Below are positions 21,415-30,497 of a stretch of 64,000 nucleotides of DNA, in pieces; within the stretch, counting starts at the first letter, position 1, and the number at the start of each line of letters is the position of its first letter. Below the pieces are notes generated by a model. That model made no database searches. It was not told the DNA's origin and was given only the letters and a program-made list of their open reading frames with translations. Source of the stretch: Pseudomonas viridiflava (lineage in GTDB: Bacteria > Pseudomonadota > Gammaproteobacteria > Pseudomonadales > Pseudomonadaceae). The DNA lies in NCBI RefSeq assembly GCF_003702045.1, contig NZ_RBTP01000033.1:1-64000 (forward strand), in the 5' to 3' direction. Position numbers and translations under genes: made by a program.

Positions 21415-22566
21415 TCATTGCGAGTCGGACTCGCGTTGCGAAGCATTCGGGACATCCGCAGGCGCAGGCTCGGAAGCGCTTGCATCAGGTTCGGGTGAAG
21501 CGTCAGAAGCAGGCGCCGGCACTAACGCTGGCACGGGCGCAGGACTGGATCGGTAGTCCGCACGCCGTTTTATCTGGTACTCCCGGACCGCCGCATTATG
21601 GGCATCCAGGTCATTGGAGAAAACGTGGCTGCCATCACCTTTGGCCACGAAGTACAAACTGTTGCCATCCACCGGATTGAGCGCTGCGTGAATAGCCTCA
21701 CGCCCTACCAGCGAAATGGGGGTTGGCGGCATTCCGGCAATCACGTAGGTATTGTAAGGCGTGGCCTGTTTGAGGTCGGCCCGGGTCAGCTTGCCGTTGT
21801 AGCGCTCGCCCATGCCGTAGATCACCGTCGGATCAGTCTGCAACTGCATGCCCAGCTTCAAACGCCGCACGAACACGCCTGCAATCTGACCGCGTTCCTG
21901 AGGTACGCCGGTTTCCTTCTCCACCATCGAGGCCATGATCAGCGCCTGATACGGGTCGGCGTAAGGCACATCTGCCGCCCTTGCAGCCCACTCCTCTTCC
22001 AGCACCTCCTCCAGACGGGCATAAGCCTGCTTGAGCAGTTCGGCGTCGGTCATGCCGCGCACGTAACGGTAAGTGTCCGGGAAAAACCGGCCTTCGGGAA
22101 ACACGTCCGGGTGACCGATTTTTTTCATCAAATCAGCATCGCTCAACCCGGCCAACGTCTGATCCAGCTTGGCTTGTTTGGAAAGTGCGGCGCGCACCTG
22201 ACGGAAATTCCAGCCTTCGACCAGCGTCAGGCTGTATTGCACCACTTCCTTGCGCTTCCAGACACCAAACAGCGCGTCCACGTCCATGCCGGGAACCATA
22301 CGGTACTCGCCACTGTGAAGCGCCTGATCGGACAGGTTGAATCGCCAGTAAAGGCGCAACCAGAAAGCATCCTTGATAACGCCGTCGGCCTGCAGCCGGT
22401 TGAGGACACCGGTGGGTGTCGAACCGGCGGGAACGTCCAGCAGTTGTTCCTGAGCCACTTTGAGCGGCTGATGCAAGGCCTGATATTGCTGCCAGAACGC
22501 AAAACCCAGCGCCAACCCTGCCAGCACGATAGCGGTTTCCAGCAACACCAATATTTTTCGGATCAC
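21415..22566 (-). CDS. mltG: Endolytic transglycosylase MltG
   Basis: Inner-membrane lytic transglycosylase of 383 residues that cuts nascent glycan strands and sets their length. It has a GTG start, one N-terminal membrane segment (about residues 5-26), a LysM-like subdomain, and the YceG catalytic domain with the active-site Glu in IMASMVEKETG and LQTDPTVIYG. Beyond the normal end (REYQIKRR) there is an extra tail of about 45 residues rich in Pro, Ala, Ser and Asp, not needed for the family fold. It overlaps nothing and lies 3 bp after pabC. Confidence 0.94.
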   Translation of the reverse strand: MIRKILVLLETAIVLAGLALGFAFWQQYQALHQPLKVAQEQLLDVPAGSTPTGVLNRLQADGVIKDAFWLRLYWRFNLSDQALHSGEYRMVPGMDVDALFGVWKRKEVVQYSLTLVEGWNFRQVRAALSKQAKLDQTLAGLSDADLMKKIGHPDVFPEGRFFPDTYRYVRGMTDAELLKQAYARLEEVLEEEWAARAADVPYADPYQALIMASMVEKETGVPQERGQIAGVFVRRLKLGMQLQTDPTVIYGMGERYNGKLTRADLKQATPYNTYVIAGMPPTPISLVGREAIHAALNPVDGNSLYFVAKGDGSHVFSNDLDAHNAAVREYQIKRRADYRSSPAPVPALVPAPASDASPEPDASASEPAPADVPNASQRESDSQ

Positions 22567-22569
22567 GAA

Positions 22570-23385
22570 TCAGATATCCAGAAGGTCGCGAGCAATGCCT
22601 TGCAGTTTACGGGTGAGCGGACCAACCGGCCAGCCAAGGTGTTCAAAGCCGCAAACCGGCCAGATGCCATAAACGCTATTACAGAGAAAGACTTCGTCAG
22701 CCTGTTCCAGGTCAGACGGGTACAGGTCACGGATATCGACTGCGACCCCCAGCGTTCGCGCCTGATCCAGCAACTCGGCGCGCATCACCCCTGCCACGCC
22801 ACAACGACTCAGGTCAGCCGTCAGCAGACGACCGCCAGACACCAGAAACAGATTGCTGTAAACGCCTTCGATCAGACGACCAGACGTGTCACAGACCAGC
22901 CCTTCGGCATGCTCGCTGTCCTGCCACTCCGAACGCGCCAGCACCTGCTCCAGACGATTCAGATGCTTGAGGCCTGCCAGTAGCGGCTGTTCGGCCAGAC
23001 GGGTTTTGCAAGGAAACAGACAAACGCCGTGTTCGGCATGTGCTGCGGGGTATGACGGTGAAGGACCGCCCTGCAGAATTCGGCGGGACTGGGTGTCTGG
23101 AGCAGGCCCATACCCACGCTGACTGTCGCCACGGGTCAGGATCAGCTTCATGACACCGTCACCCAGCTGGCTGGCGAAGCGAGCCATTTCAGTACGGACC
23201 AGGTCTGGATCGACCGGAATCGCCAGACGCTGACAGGCGGATTCAAGACGTTGCAGGTGACGCTCGAACAACAGCGGCTGCCCTGCCTTTACCGCGACGG
23301 TTTCAAAGACCCCGTCGCCGTAGGCCAGACCTCTGTCCTTGAGAGAAACAGAGTCGGCCAGGCAGCCATCGATCCAGCTGAACAT
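22570..23385 (-). CDS. pabC: Aminodeoxychorismate lyase
   Basis: PLP enzyme (fold type IV, 271 residues) converting aminodeoxychorismate to p-aminobenzoate and pyruvate for folate synthesis. The PLP lysine lies in GLKHLNRL, and DRGLAYGDGVFET and EGVYSNLFLV are family motifs. The ATG overlaps the fabF stop by one base, so translation is coupled. A branched-chain aminotransferase is excluded by length and by the fabF-pabC-mltG context. Confidence 0.93.
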   Translation of the reverse strand: MFSWIDGCLADSVSLKDRGLAYGDGVFETVAVKAGQPLLFERHLQRLESACQRLAIPVDPDLVRTEMARFASQLGDGVMKLILTRGDSQRGYGPAPDTQSRRILQGGPSPSYPAAHAEHGVCLFPCKTRLAEQPLLAGLKHLNRLEQVLARSEWQDSEHAEGLVCDTSGRLIEGVYSNLFLVSGGRLLTADLSRCGVAGVMRAELLDQARTLGVAVDIRDLYPSDLEQADEVFLCNSVYGIWPVCGFEHLGWPVGPLTRKLQGIARDLLDI

Positions 23386-24629
23386 TACTCGGCGAACCGG
23401 CGGAACACCAGCGAGCCATTGGTGCCACCAAACCCGAAGGAGTTCGACAACACGACATCAATCGGCATGCGACGCGCCTCGTGAGGCACGAAGTCCAGGT
23501 CGCAACCTTCGCTCGGCTCATCCAGGTTGATGGTCGGCGGAGCGACCTGATCAACCAGTGCAAGCACACTGAAAATGGCTTCGACCGCACCGGCAGCACC
23601 CAAAAGGTGCCCGGTCATCGATTTGGTGGAGCTGACGGCCAGCTTGTAGGCGTGATCGCCAAACACGCTTTTGATCGCCGAAGCCTCTGCCAGATCGCCC
23701 GCGGGGGTCGAGGTGCCGTGGGCATTGATGTATTGCACCTGCTCAGGATTGACCTTCGCATCACGCAGCGCATTGACCACACAGCGTGCAGCACCGGCAC
23801 CGTCGTCAGGTGGCGAGGTCATGTGGAAGGCGTCACCGCTCATTCCGAAGCCAACCAGCTCGGCATAGATCGTCGCGCCACGCGCCTTGGCATGCTCAAG
23901 TTCTTCGAGAACCATCGCACCGGCACCGTCGGACAGAACGAAGCCATCGCGGCCCTTGTCCCACGGACGGCTGGCGCGGGCCGGATCGTCGTTGCGGGTC
24001 GACAGCGCACGCGCTGCACCGAATCCGCCAAGCCCAAGACCACAGGCGGCCATCTCGGCACCACCGGCAATCATGACGTCAGCTTCGTCGTAGGCAATGT
24101 TGCGAGCGGCCATGCCAATGCAATGAGTGGCCGTTGTGCAGGCAGTTGCGATGGCGTAGTTAGGCCCCTGCGCACCCAGGTGGATGGACAGGAAGCCGGA
24201 AATCATATTGATGATCGAGCCTGGCACGAAGAACGGAGAAATCCGCCCCGGCCCCTGCTCATGCATCAGACGGCTGCTGTTTTCAATATTGGTCAGACCA
24301 CCGATACCCGAACCCATAGCAACGCCAATGCGCTCGCGGTTTGCGTCGGTGACTTCAAGACCTGCGTTGCGCACAGCCTGAAAGCTGGCTGCAAGGCCGT
24401 ATTGAATGAAGAGATCGAGCCGACGCGCTTCTTTGGGCGCCAGGTATTCTTCAACGTTGAATCCCTTGACCGAACCGCCGAAACGGGTAGTGAAGGCCGA
24501 CAGGTCCGTGTGCTCGATAAGGCCAATGCCACTGCGGCCTGCCAGAATGCCTTGCCAACTGCTGGGCACATCATTGCCCAGTGGCGAAAGCATGCCCATC
24601 CCGGTGACCACGACGCGTCTACGTGACAC
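23385..24629 (-). CDS. fabF: Beta-ketoacyl-ACP synthase II
   Basis: Condensing enzyme of fatty acid elongation, 414 residues. The catalytic triad is visible: Cys in [12 protein letters not shown] (about 163), His in YINAHGTST (about 303) and His in [12 protein letters not shown] (about 340). The start is GTG with AGGAGA upstream. It is separated from acpP by a terminator-like hairpin, which probably lowers its level relative to the very abundant ACP. Confidence 0.96.
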   Translation of the reverse strand: MSRRRVVVTGMGMLSPLGNDVPSSWQGILAGRSGIGLIEHTDLSAFTTRFGGSVKGFNVEEYLAPKEARRLDLFIQYGLAASFQAVRNAGLEVTDANRERIGVAMGSGIGGLTNIENSSRLMHEQGPGRISPFFVPGSIINMISGFLSIHLGAQGPNYAIATACTTATHCIGMAARNIAYDEADVMIAGGAEMAACGLGLGGFGAARALSTRNDDPARASRPWDKGRDGFVLSDGAGAMVLEELEHAKARGATIYAELVGFGMSGDAFHMTSPPDDGAGAARCVVNALRDAKVNPEQVQYINAHGTSTPAGDLAEASAIKSVFGDHAYKLAVSSTKSMTGHLLGAAGAVEAIFSVLALVDQVAPPTINLDEPSEGCDLDFVPHEARRMPIDVVLSNSFGFGGTNGSLVFRRFAE

Positions 24630-24674
24630 AGGACTCTCCTTCTCTCTTGTTAACGGAACATCACAACGTTTCTT

Positions 24675-24713
24675 AAAGAAAAAACCGCACGCCGTTTAAA
24701 GCAGTGCGGTTTT
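24675..24713 (-). terminator. Terminator/attenuator between acpP and fabF
   Basis: Perfect 10-bp stem AAAACCGCAC/GTGCGGTTTT (24681-24713) with a 13-nt loop, followed on the minus strand by a T-rich tract. It lies 29 bp downstream of acpP and would end most acpP transcripts while letting some continue into fabF. Confidence 0.8.
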
Positions 24714-24742
24714 CCCGTGACAGCAAGCAGCGATTACGAATC

Positions 24743-24979
24743 TTAAGCCTGATGGCTGGTGACGTAATCGATAGCAGCTTGAACGGTAGTGATCTTTTCC
24801 GCTTCTTCGTCAGGGATTTCGGTCTCGAATTCCTCTTCCAGAGCCATTACCAGCTCAACGGTGTCCAGGGAGTCAGCGCCCAGGTCTTCAACGAAAGAAG
24901 CAGTGTTAACAACCTCTTCTTCCTTGACGCCAAGTTGCTCGGCAACGATTTTCTTGACGCGCTCTTCGATGGTGCTCAT
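24743..24979 (-). CDS. acpP: Acyl carrier protein
   Basis: Acidic four-helix carrier of 78 residues. The phosphopantetheine serine lies in [18 protein letters not shown] (about Ser37). It holds growing acyl chains for the Fab enzymes coded on both sides. TAGGAG lies upstream of the ATG, and the gene has its own promoter about 60 bp upstream. Confidence 0.98.
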   Translation of the reverse strand: MSTIEERVKKIVAEQLGVKEEEVVNTASFVEDLGADSLDTVELVMALEEEFETEIPDEEAEKITTVQAAIDYVTSHQA

Positions 24980-25031
24980 ACCTAGTTTTAACTCCTAGTG
25001 GAAATATTCAGGCATCTGGCCAGAGGGTAAG

Positions 25032-25059
25032 TGTATAGAAGAGGTTTTACGTTTTTCAA
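25032..25059 (-). promoter_or_regulatory. Promoter upstream of acpP
   Basis: On the minus strand, -35 TTGAAA (25054-25059) and -10 TATACA (25032-25037) with a 16-bp spacer, in the 192-bp fabG-acpP gap. It gives a leader of about 45 nt. Confidence 0.65.
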
Positions 25060-25171
25060 GCGTAACGCTCTCTGCCTTTGCCCAATCGCCCTTCTGCCCA
25101 TTAATAGATTGCAGCTTTATAACGGATTTTAGTCAGATCGTATGACATTTTTTTGAAACAGATCGTCACAT

Positions 25172-25915
25172 TCAGCTCATGTACATGCCGCCGTTGACCG
25201 GGATTGTTGCCCCTGTCACGTACCCTGCGCCTTCAGAAGCCAGGAAGGAAACCACATTGGCGATTTCCTGCGCCTGCCCCAGACGGCCCAGAGGAATCTG
25301 AGTCAGGAGGGCCTCACGCTGCGCTTGCGGCAACTCACGCGTCATGTCGGTATCGATGAAACCCGGTGCCACGGAGTTAACGGTCACTGCACGCGACCCC
25401 ACTTCACGAGCGAGCGCTCGGCTGAAACCTTCCAGCCCGGCTTTCGCGGAAGCATAGTTTACTTGACCGGCGTTGCCCATGGCACCCACCACGGAGCCGA
25501 TGCTGATGATACGGCCCCAACGCGCCTTGGTCATACCACGCAACACGCCCTTGGAGAGGCGGAACAGGCTGTTCAGGTTGGTATTGACCACGTCGTACCA
25601 TTCGTCATCTTTCATGCGCATCATCAGGTTGTCCCTGGTAATACCGGCATTGTTGACGAGGATCAATGGTGCACCGACACGCTCCTGAATGGTCGACAAC
25701 ACCGATTCGACGGATTCGGCACTGCACACGTCCAGCATCAGGCCGAAACCTTCGATGCCGGCTTCCTTGAACGCAGCGCTGATTCGCTCGGCACCAGACT
25801 CGGAAGTCGCTGTACCCACGACCACAGCGCCATTGCGCCCCAATTCAAGGGCGATGGCTTGACCAATACCGCGACTGGCACCGGTCACCAATGCAACTTT
25901 ACCTTGCAGGCTCAT
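25172..25915 (-). CDS. fabG: 3-oxoacyl-ACP reductase
   Basis: NADPH-dependent SDR of 247 residues reducing 3-oxoacyl-ACP. Motifs: VTGASRGIGQAIA, LVNNAGITRDN, active Ser in SIGSVVG, YASAKAG (Tyr, Lys) and PGFIDTDMT. The C-terminus TGATIPVNGGMYM is typical of FabG. It lies 15 bp after fabD. Confidence 0.97.
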   Translation of the reverse strand: MSLQGKVALVTGASRGIGQAIALELGRNGAVVVGTATSESGAERISAAFKEAGIEGFGLMLDVCSAESVESVLSTIQERVGAPLILVNNAGITRDNLMMRMKDDEWYDVVNTNLNSLFRLSKGVLRGMTKARWGRIISIGSVVGAMGNAGQVNYASAKAGLEGFSRALAREVGSRAVTVNSVAPGFIDTDMTRELPQAQREALLTQIPLGRLGQAQEIANVVSFLASEGAGYVTGATIPVNGGMYMS

Positions 25916-25930
25916 GCAGGCCTCTCCTAA

Positions 25931-26869
25931 TCAGACCAGTGCCGCACGGGCGGCGGCAAAGGCGTCTGGGTTATCCAGGTTGTAAGTAGTCACGCCGTCG
26001 GCGCAACGCTTGTTCAGACCAGCCAGTACCTTGCCCGGCCCACACTCCACCAACTGGGTCGCACCACGGCTGGCCAGGCACTGGATGGATTCCACCCAGC
26101 GCACAGGCTTGTACAGCTGCTCCAGCAAATCGCGCTTGAGCGTCGCCAGATCACTGACCGCACTGGCGCTGACGTTCTGCACCAGGGCAATTTCCGGCGC
26201 CTGCCACTCGACAGCCTCGATGAACGGGGCAAAGCGCTCTGCGGCCGGACGCATCAACTCGCAATGCGACGGCACACTCACCGGCAATGGCAATGCGCGC
26301 TTGGCACCCCGCGCCTTGCAAATCTCCATCGCACGCTTGACCGCTTCAGCGGAACCGGCAATTACCACTTGGCCTGGCGAATTGAAGTTGACGGCACTCA
26401 CCACCTCGCCCTGGGCCGCTTCAGCACACGCTGCCATGACATCGGCGTCGTCCAGACCCAGGATCGCCGCCATGCCACCCTGATCGGCCGGAACAGCTTC
26501 CTGCATCAATTGCCCGCGACGCTCGACCAGCTTGACCGCATCTTCCAGGCTCAGGCTCTGCGCAGCCACCAGCGCGCTGTACTCGCCCAGACTATGTCCT
26601 GCAACAAAGGCAGGAACAGCGCCGCCTTCAGCGAGCCAGACGTGCCACAATGCGACCGATGCAGTCAGGATTGCAGGCTGGGTCTTATCGGTCTGATTGA
26701 GCGACTCGACAGGCCCGCTTTGGGTCAATGCCCAAAGATCATAGCCAAGGGCCTCGGAAGCCTGTTCGAAGGTATCGAGGATCAACGGATGCTGTGCAGC
26801 CTGCTCGGCGAGCATGCCAAGCGATTGCGATCCTTGACCCGGAAATACGAATGCGAGGGATGCAGACAT
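25931..26869 (-). CDS. fabD: Malonyl-CoA:ACP transacylase
   Basis: Moves malonyl from CoA to ACP, 312 residues. N-terminal FVFPGQGSQ, catalytic Ser in AGHSLGEYSALVAA (about Ser92) and catalytic His in SVPSHCELM (about 200). It is separated from plsX by 116 bp containing a 14-bp palindrome also found upstream of gst/fadE. Confidence 0.97.
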   Translation of the reverse strand: MSASLAFVFPGQGSQSLGMLAEQAAQHPLILDTFEQASEALGYDLWALTQSGPVESLNQTDKTQPAILTASVALWHVWLAEGGAVPAFVAGHSLGEYSALVAAQSLSLEDAVKLVERRGQLMQEAVPADQGGMAAILGLDDADVMAACAEAAQGEVVSAVNFNSPGQVVIAGSAEAVKRAMEICKARGAKRALPLPVSVPSHCELMRPAAERFAPFIEAVEWQAPEIALVQNVSASAVSDLATLKRDLLEQLYKPVRWVESIQCLASRGATQLVECGPGKVLAGLNKRCADGVTTYNLDNPDAFAAARAALV

Positions 26870-26957
26870 TTAACAAGCCTCTGAAGTAGGGTGCCTAAAA
26901 TGGGTGATCGGCCACGCCGAACACCGATATTCAAATTTATATGACTGCCCGTTTGGA

Positions 26958-26971
26958 TGACTGAGCAGTCT
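26958..26971. promoter_or_regulatory. Operator-like palindrome upstream of fabD
   Basis: TGACTGAGCAGTCT with inverted core GACTG-AG-CAGTC, centred about 95 bp before the fabD start. The same 5+2+5 palindrome with the same TA flank recurs at 45744-45757 between gst and fadE. The regulator is unknown. Confidence 0.45.
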
Positions 26972-26985
26972 AACGCGTCACATTT

Positions 26986-28008
26986 TCACGCCTGACCGTT
27001 CTGCAGTATCGCTTCAAGCCGCCCATGCAGGCGTTGCGGCTGGTTTTCCCGGGTTTCGATCAACGCCCGCTGAATCGCACTCTGGAAGCCTTGCACGCTC
27101 GCCGAGCCGTGACTTTTCACGACAATACCCTGCAGCCCCAAAAGGCTCGCACCGTTGTGTCGGGCGGGTGCCAGATCAGCCTGCAGTCGATTCAACAAGG
27201 GTAAGGCCAGGATGCCCGCCATCCTGCCCAAAAGATTGCGCTTGAACATACTCTCTATCCGGGCAGCGATCATCGACGCCAACCCTTCGCTGGATTTGAG
27301 CAGGACATTGCCGACAAAACCATCGCACACCACCACATCGGCCTCGCCCCGGTACAGACCGTCGCCTTCGACGTAGCCGATGTAATTGAGACCGGACGCG
27401 GCCTGCAGCATACCCGCCGCCAGCTTGACCTGCTGATTGCCCTTGATATCTTCGGTGCCGACGTTGAGCAACGCCACTTTTGGCTTCACCACTCCCAGCG
27501 TCTCGGCCATCACTGCGCCCATGACCGCGAACTGGTAGAGCGTATCGGCACTGCAATCGACATTGGCGCCAAGGTCCAGCAATTGGCAATAGCCGGTGCG
27601 CGTCGGAATGGCCGCAATCATCGCCGGGCGGTCGATGCCCGGCAACGTCTTGAGCACAAACCGCGACAATGCCATGAGCGCTCCGGTATTACCGGCACTG
27701 ACACACGCTTGCGCCTGCCCACTGGCCACCAGTTCAAGCGCTACACGCATCGAGGAGTCAGGCTTGCTACGCAGAGCTTGAGAGGGACGCTCATCCATCG
27801 CGACAACTTCGCTGGCATTGACGATTTGCAGGCGCGAACGATCCACACCTTGATGGCGGGCAACGAGCTCTTCAATAAGGGAGGCTTGGCCGACAAGGGC
27901 CAGATGAAGCGAGGGCGTAGCAATCAGGCACGCGAGGCTTGCCTGAACAATGTTGCGGGGACCGAAGTCCCCGCCCATTGCGTCGATCGCAATGATCGGA
28001 GCGGACAA
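26986..28008 (-). CDS. plsX: Phosphate acyltransferase PlsX
   Basis: Converts acyl-ACP to acyl-phosphate for phospholipid synthesis; 340 residues, peripheral membrane protein. The N-terminus [11 protein letters not shown] and [10 protein letters not shown] are characteristic. The start appears to be a TTG at 28008, 4 bp after the rpmF stop, because the conserved N-terminus begins there and no ATG or GTG is available. The order yceD-rpmF-plsX is conserved in Gram-negatives. Confidence 0.95.
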   Translation of the reverse strand: MSAPIIAIDAMGGDFGPRNIVQASLACLIATPSLHLALVGQASLIEELVARHQGVDRSRLQIVNASEVVAMDERPSQALRSKPDSSMRVALELVASGQAQACVSAGNTGALMALSRFVLKTLPGIDRPAMIAAIPTRTGYCQLLDLGANVDCSADTLYQFAVMGAVMAETLGVVKPKVALLNVGTEDIKGNQQVKLAAGMLQAASGLNYIGYVEGDGLYRGEADVVVCDGFVGNVLLKSSEGLASMIAARIESMFKRNLLGRMAGILALPLLNRLQADLAPARHNGASLLGLQGIVVKSHGSASVQGFQSAIQRALIETRENQPQRLHGRLEAILQNGQA

Positions 28009-28012
28009 GAAA

Positions 28013-28195
28013 TTACTCGTCAGCGCCCTTGTCGATCACTTTACGACCACGGTATACGCCTTCTGGCGATACGTGGTGACGCAGGTGAATTTCACCAGTG
28101 GTCTTTTCTACCGACAGAGTGCTTGCCTCAAGCGCGTCGTGCGAACGACGCATGTCACGGGCAGAGCGGGATTTTTTGTTCTGCTGAACAGCCAT
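28013..28195 (-). CDS. rpmF: 50S ribosomal protein L32
   Basis: Basic 60-residue ribosomal protein beginning [20 protein letters not shown], with the conserved [17 protein letters not shown]. It is the cysteine-free form, without the zinc ribbon seen in some bacteria. It lies between yceD and plsX, as in E. coli. Confidence 0.97.
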   Translation of the reverse strand: MAVQQNKKSRSARDMRRSHDALEASTLSVEKTTGEIHLRHHVSPEGVYRGRKVIDKGADE

Positions 28196-28208
28196 AATTG
28201 ATTAACTC

Positions 28209-28736
28209 CTAAACGTTTGGGTCACGCTTTAACTGCGCCAATACACTGAACGGGTTGGACCGTGTCACCTCGTCCACGCTCGGTTCGGGCTCATCGAGAC
28301 CCGCCGGTTGCTGGCATTCTTCCGGATGATGAGCAGGCACGATTGGCAAGGCGAGCAAAAGCTCCTCCTCGATCAATGCCAGCAGATCCAATGGATCTTC
28401 GCCCAGTTCCAGCACGTCATAACCTTTCGGTAACGACTGGGTATTCGCACCCTCCTTCACCACAGCGTAACTGCACTCGCTGTGAATCGGCAGGGTGACC
28501 AGCTCAAGACAACGCTGGCAAACCATCTTGACCGAGACGTCTATCGCACTGTGGATAACCACTGAACGGCGTTCGTCACGCTCAAAAATGAACTTGGCCT
28601 GCACCGTACCGACATTGTCGGCAAGCGGGTCGCAGAGTCTCTCCAAATCGGCCAGCAGCACTTCACCCTGAAGGGTAGTGCCGCGATCAGCCAATTTGCG
28701 CGGGTCAACGTGAGGTGGAATCGGGTCATTCAACAT
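28209..28736 (-). CDS. yceD: YceD family protein (DUF177)
   Basis: Acidic 175-residue protein of the DUF177/YceD family. The conserved VCQRCLELVTLPIHSE (about 71-86) and the EDPLDLLALIEEELLLALP segment are present. In other bacteria YceD affects 23S rRNA accumulation, and the gene is nearly always followed by rpmF, as here (13 bp gap). It is divergent from maf. Confidence 0.9.
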   Translation of the reverse strand: MLNDPIPPHVDPRKLADRGTTLQGEVLLADLERLCDPLADNVGTVQAKFIFERDERRSVVIHSAIDVSVKMVCQRCLELVTLPIHSECSYAVVKEGANTQSLPKGYDVLELGEDPLDLLALIEEELLLALPIVPAHHPEECQQPAGLDEPEPSVDEVTRSNPFSVLAQLKRDPNV

Positions 28737-28842
28737 AGGCGCAGCATTCTAGGGATGCCCCCTTGGCATGTCAAAGGAAATTCAGGCCTGTTCGCAACTC
28801 GGGTGGCACATTAGAATCCGCGCTCAGCCTATGGAGAATCGC

Positions 28843-29421
28843 ATGCCATCCCTGCTTCTAGCGTCCAGCTCGATTTATCGCCGCGAACTGCTCACACGAC
28901 TACGCCTGCCGTTCACCTGCAAATCGCCCGATGTCGACGAAAGCAGACGGCCTGGCGAGCCTGCTTTGGAGCTTGTATTGCGGCTGGCGCAAAAGAAAGC
29001 GCAGGCGCTGGCCAGCGAATACTCCGATCATCTAATCATAGGCTCGGATCAAGTGGCCGTACTGGGCGACCGGATACTCGGCAAGCCGCATACGTTCGAG
29101 GGCGCCCTCGAGCAACTGTCAGCCGCCAGCGGCAAACGCGTGACCTTCCTGACCGGACTGGCCCTTCTAAATAGCAAGACAGGCTTCTGCCAGGTGGACT
29201 GCGTGCCATTCACCGTGCATATGCGCGAACTCGACAAGGCCAGCATAGAGCGCTACCTGCACGCAGAGCAGCCTTTCGACTGCGCGGGCAGCTTCAAGGC
29301 CGAAGGCCTGGGTGTCAGCCTGTTTCGCAGCACCGAAGGCACCGACGCTACCAGTCTGGTGGGCCTGCCATTGATACGACTGGTGGACATGCTAATAAAG
29401 GAAGGAATCACCCTTCCATAA
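28843..29421 (+). CDS. maf: Maf family nucleotide pyrophosphatase (YceF type)
   Basis: House-cleaning nucleotide pyrophosphatase of 192 residues, by position and motifs the YceF type acting on m7GTP. N-terminal LLASSSIYRRELL, then DVDESR, IIGSDQVAVL and GSFKAEGLG. The ATG at 28843 has GGAG 7 nt upstream; an earlier TTG at 28768 and an ATG at 28831 lie in the leader. It is divergent from yceD. Confidence 0.92.
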   Translation: MPSLLLASSSIYRRELLTRLRLPFTCKSPDVDESRRPGEPALELVLRLAQKKAQALASEYSDHLIIGSDQVAVLGDRILGKPHTFEGALEQLSAASGKRVTFLTGLALLNSKTGFCQVDCVPFTVHMRELDKASIERYLHAEQPFDCAGSFKAEGLGVSLFRSTEGTDATSLVGLPLIRLVDMLIKEGITLP

Positions 29422-29430
29422 TCCGCCATG

Positions 29431-29458
29431 AAAAAACCCGACGACTGTCGGGCTCTTT
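29431..29458. terminator. Terminator between maf and sppA
   Basis: Stem CCCGAC/GTCGGG with a 4-nt loop (29437-29452). On the minus strand it is followed by T6, a good terminator for sppA. On the plus strand a weaker CTCTTT follows, so it may also serve maf. Confidence 0.75.
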
Positions 29459-29474
29459 CAGGACCGACCTGCGA

Positions 29475-30473
29475 TCAACGCAACGTCGGCCCATTGAAGC
29501 CGGCCAGCATGGCAAGCCGCTCGGCGATGCTGGTGCCCAGCTTCTTGGAGAACCGATCAAAAGGCGACTCCTCAACGGTATAGTCGACCATGTCTTTCTC
29601 GCCAATCACTTCACGCGCCACATAGGCGGCACTGCCCAAGCCATCCACCAGACCCAGCGGCACCGCCTGCTCACCGGTCCAGACCAGGCCGGAGAACAGT
29701 TCCGGATGATCCTTGTCCTTCAGGCGATCACCGCGCCCCTGCTTCACGCTGGCGATAAACTGACGATGCGTCGTGTCCAGCACGCCCTGCCAGAACTGCG
29801 TTTCATCGGCCTTTTGTGGCTGGAACGGATCAAGAAAGGCTTTGTGCTCGCCGGACGTGTAGGTACGCCGATCCACACCCAGCTTCTCCATAACCCCAAC
29901 GAAGCCGAAGCCGGCCGCAGTCACACCAATGGAGCCCACAAGGCTGGCTTTGTCGGCATAGATCTGATCGGCAGCGCTGGCGATGTAATAGGCACCCGAC
30001 GCCCCCAGATCGCTGATCACCGCATACACCTTGATATCAGGCTTCTGCGCACGCAGACGACGGATCTCGTCATAGACGTAGCCAGACTGGACCGGACTGC
30101 CACCCGGGCTGTTGATATTCAGGATCACACCCTTGGTTTTGGCATCATCGAACGCGGCACGTAGCCCGGCGATGATGTTGTCGGCGCTGGCAGGCTCCTT
30201 ATCGGCAATCATGCCCTGCACATCCACCACCGCAGTGTGGCTGACTCTGCGGGACGCACCACCACTCAGATCAAGCATCGGAACGATCAGCACCGCAAAC
30301 AGCACCGCGAAGGTCAAGAGCTTGAAAAAGATCCCCCAACGACGCGCACGCCGCTGCTCCTGGACACTGGCCAGCAGGGTTTTTTCCAGCAATTTCCAGC
30401 TCTTCGCCTCTTCCCTGTTATCACCCGCCCCATCCTCTCTCTGAGAGGCAGGCGCTTTCCATTCGTCAGACAT
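29475..30473 (-). CDS. sppA: Signal peptide peptidase SppA (S49 family)
   Basis: Membrane-anchored serine protease of about 332 residues. The cytoplasmic N-terminus carries basic RRARRW, then one membrane segment (about 49-66) and an S49 domain with NINSPGGSP and the nucleophile Ser in DLGASGAYYIASAAD (about residue 160). It is the short, single-domain form, not the double E. coli SppA. I use the ATG at 30473; a TTG 6 nt upstream with a GGAG before it is also possible. Confidence 0.92.
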   Translation of the reverse strand: MSDEWKAPASQREDGAGDNREEAKSWKLLEKTLLASVQEQRRARRWGIFFKLLTFAVLFAVLIVPMLDLSGGASRRVSHTAVVDVQGMIADKEPASADNIIAGLRAAFDDAKTKGVILNINSPGGSPVQSGYVYDEIRRLRAQKPDIKVYAVISDLGASGAYYIASAADQIYADKASLVGSIGVTAAGFGFVGVMEKLGVDRRTYTSGEHKAFLDPFQPQKADETQFWQGVLDTTHRQFIASVKQGRGDRLKDKDHPELFSGLVWTGEQAVPLGLVDGLGSAAYVAREVIGEKDMVDYTVEESPFDRFSKKLGTSIAERLAMLAGFNGPTLR

Positions 30474-30497
30474 GCTCAACTTGCTCCAGAACGATGA

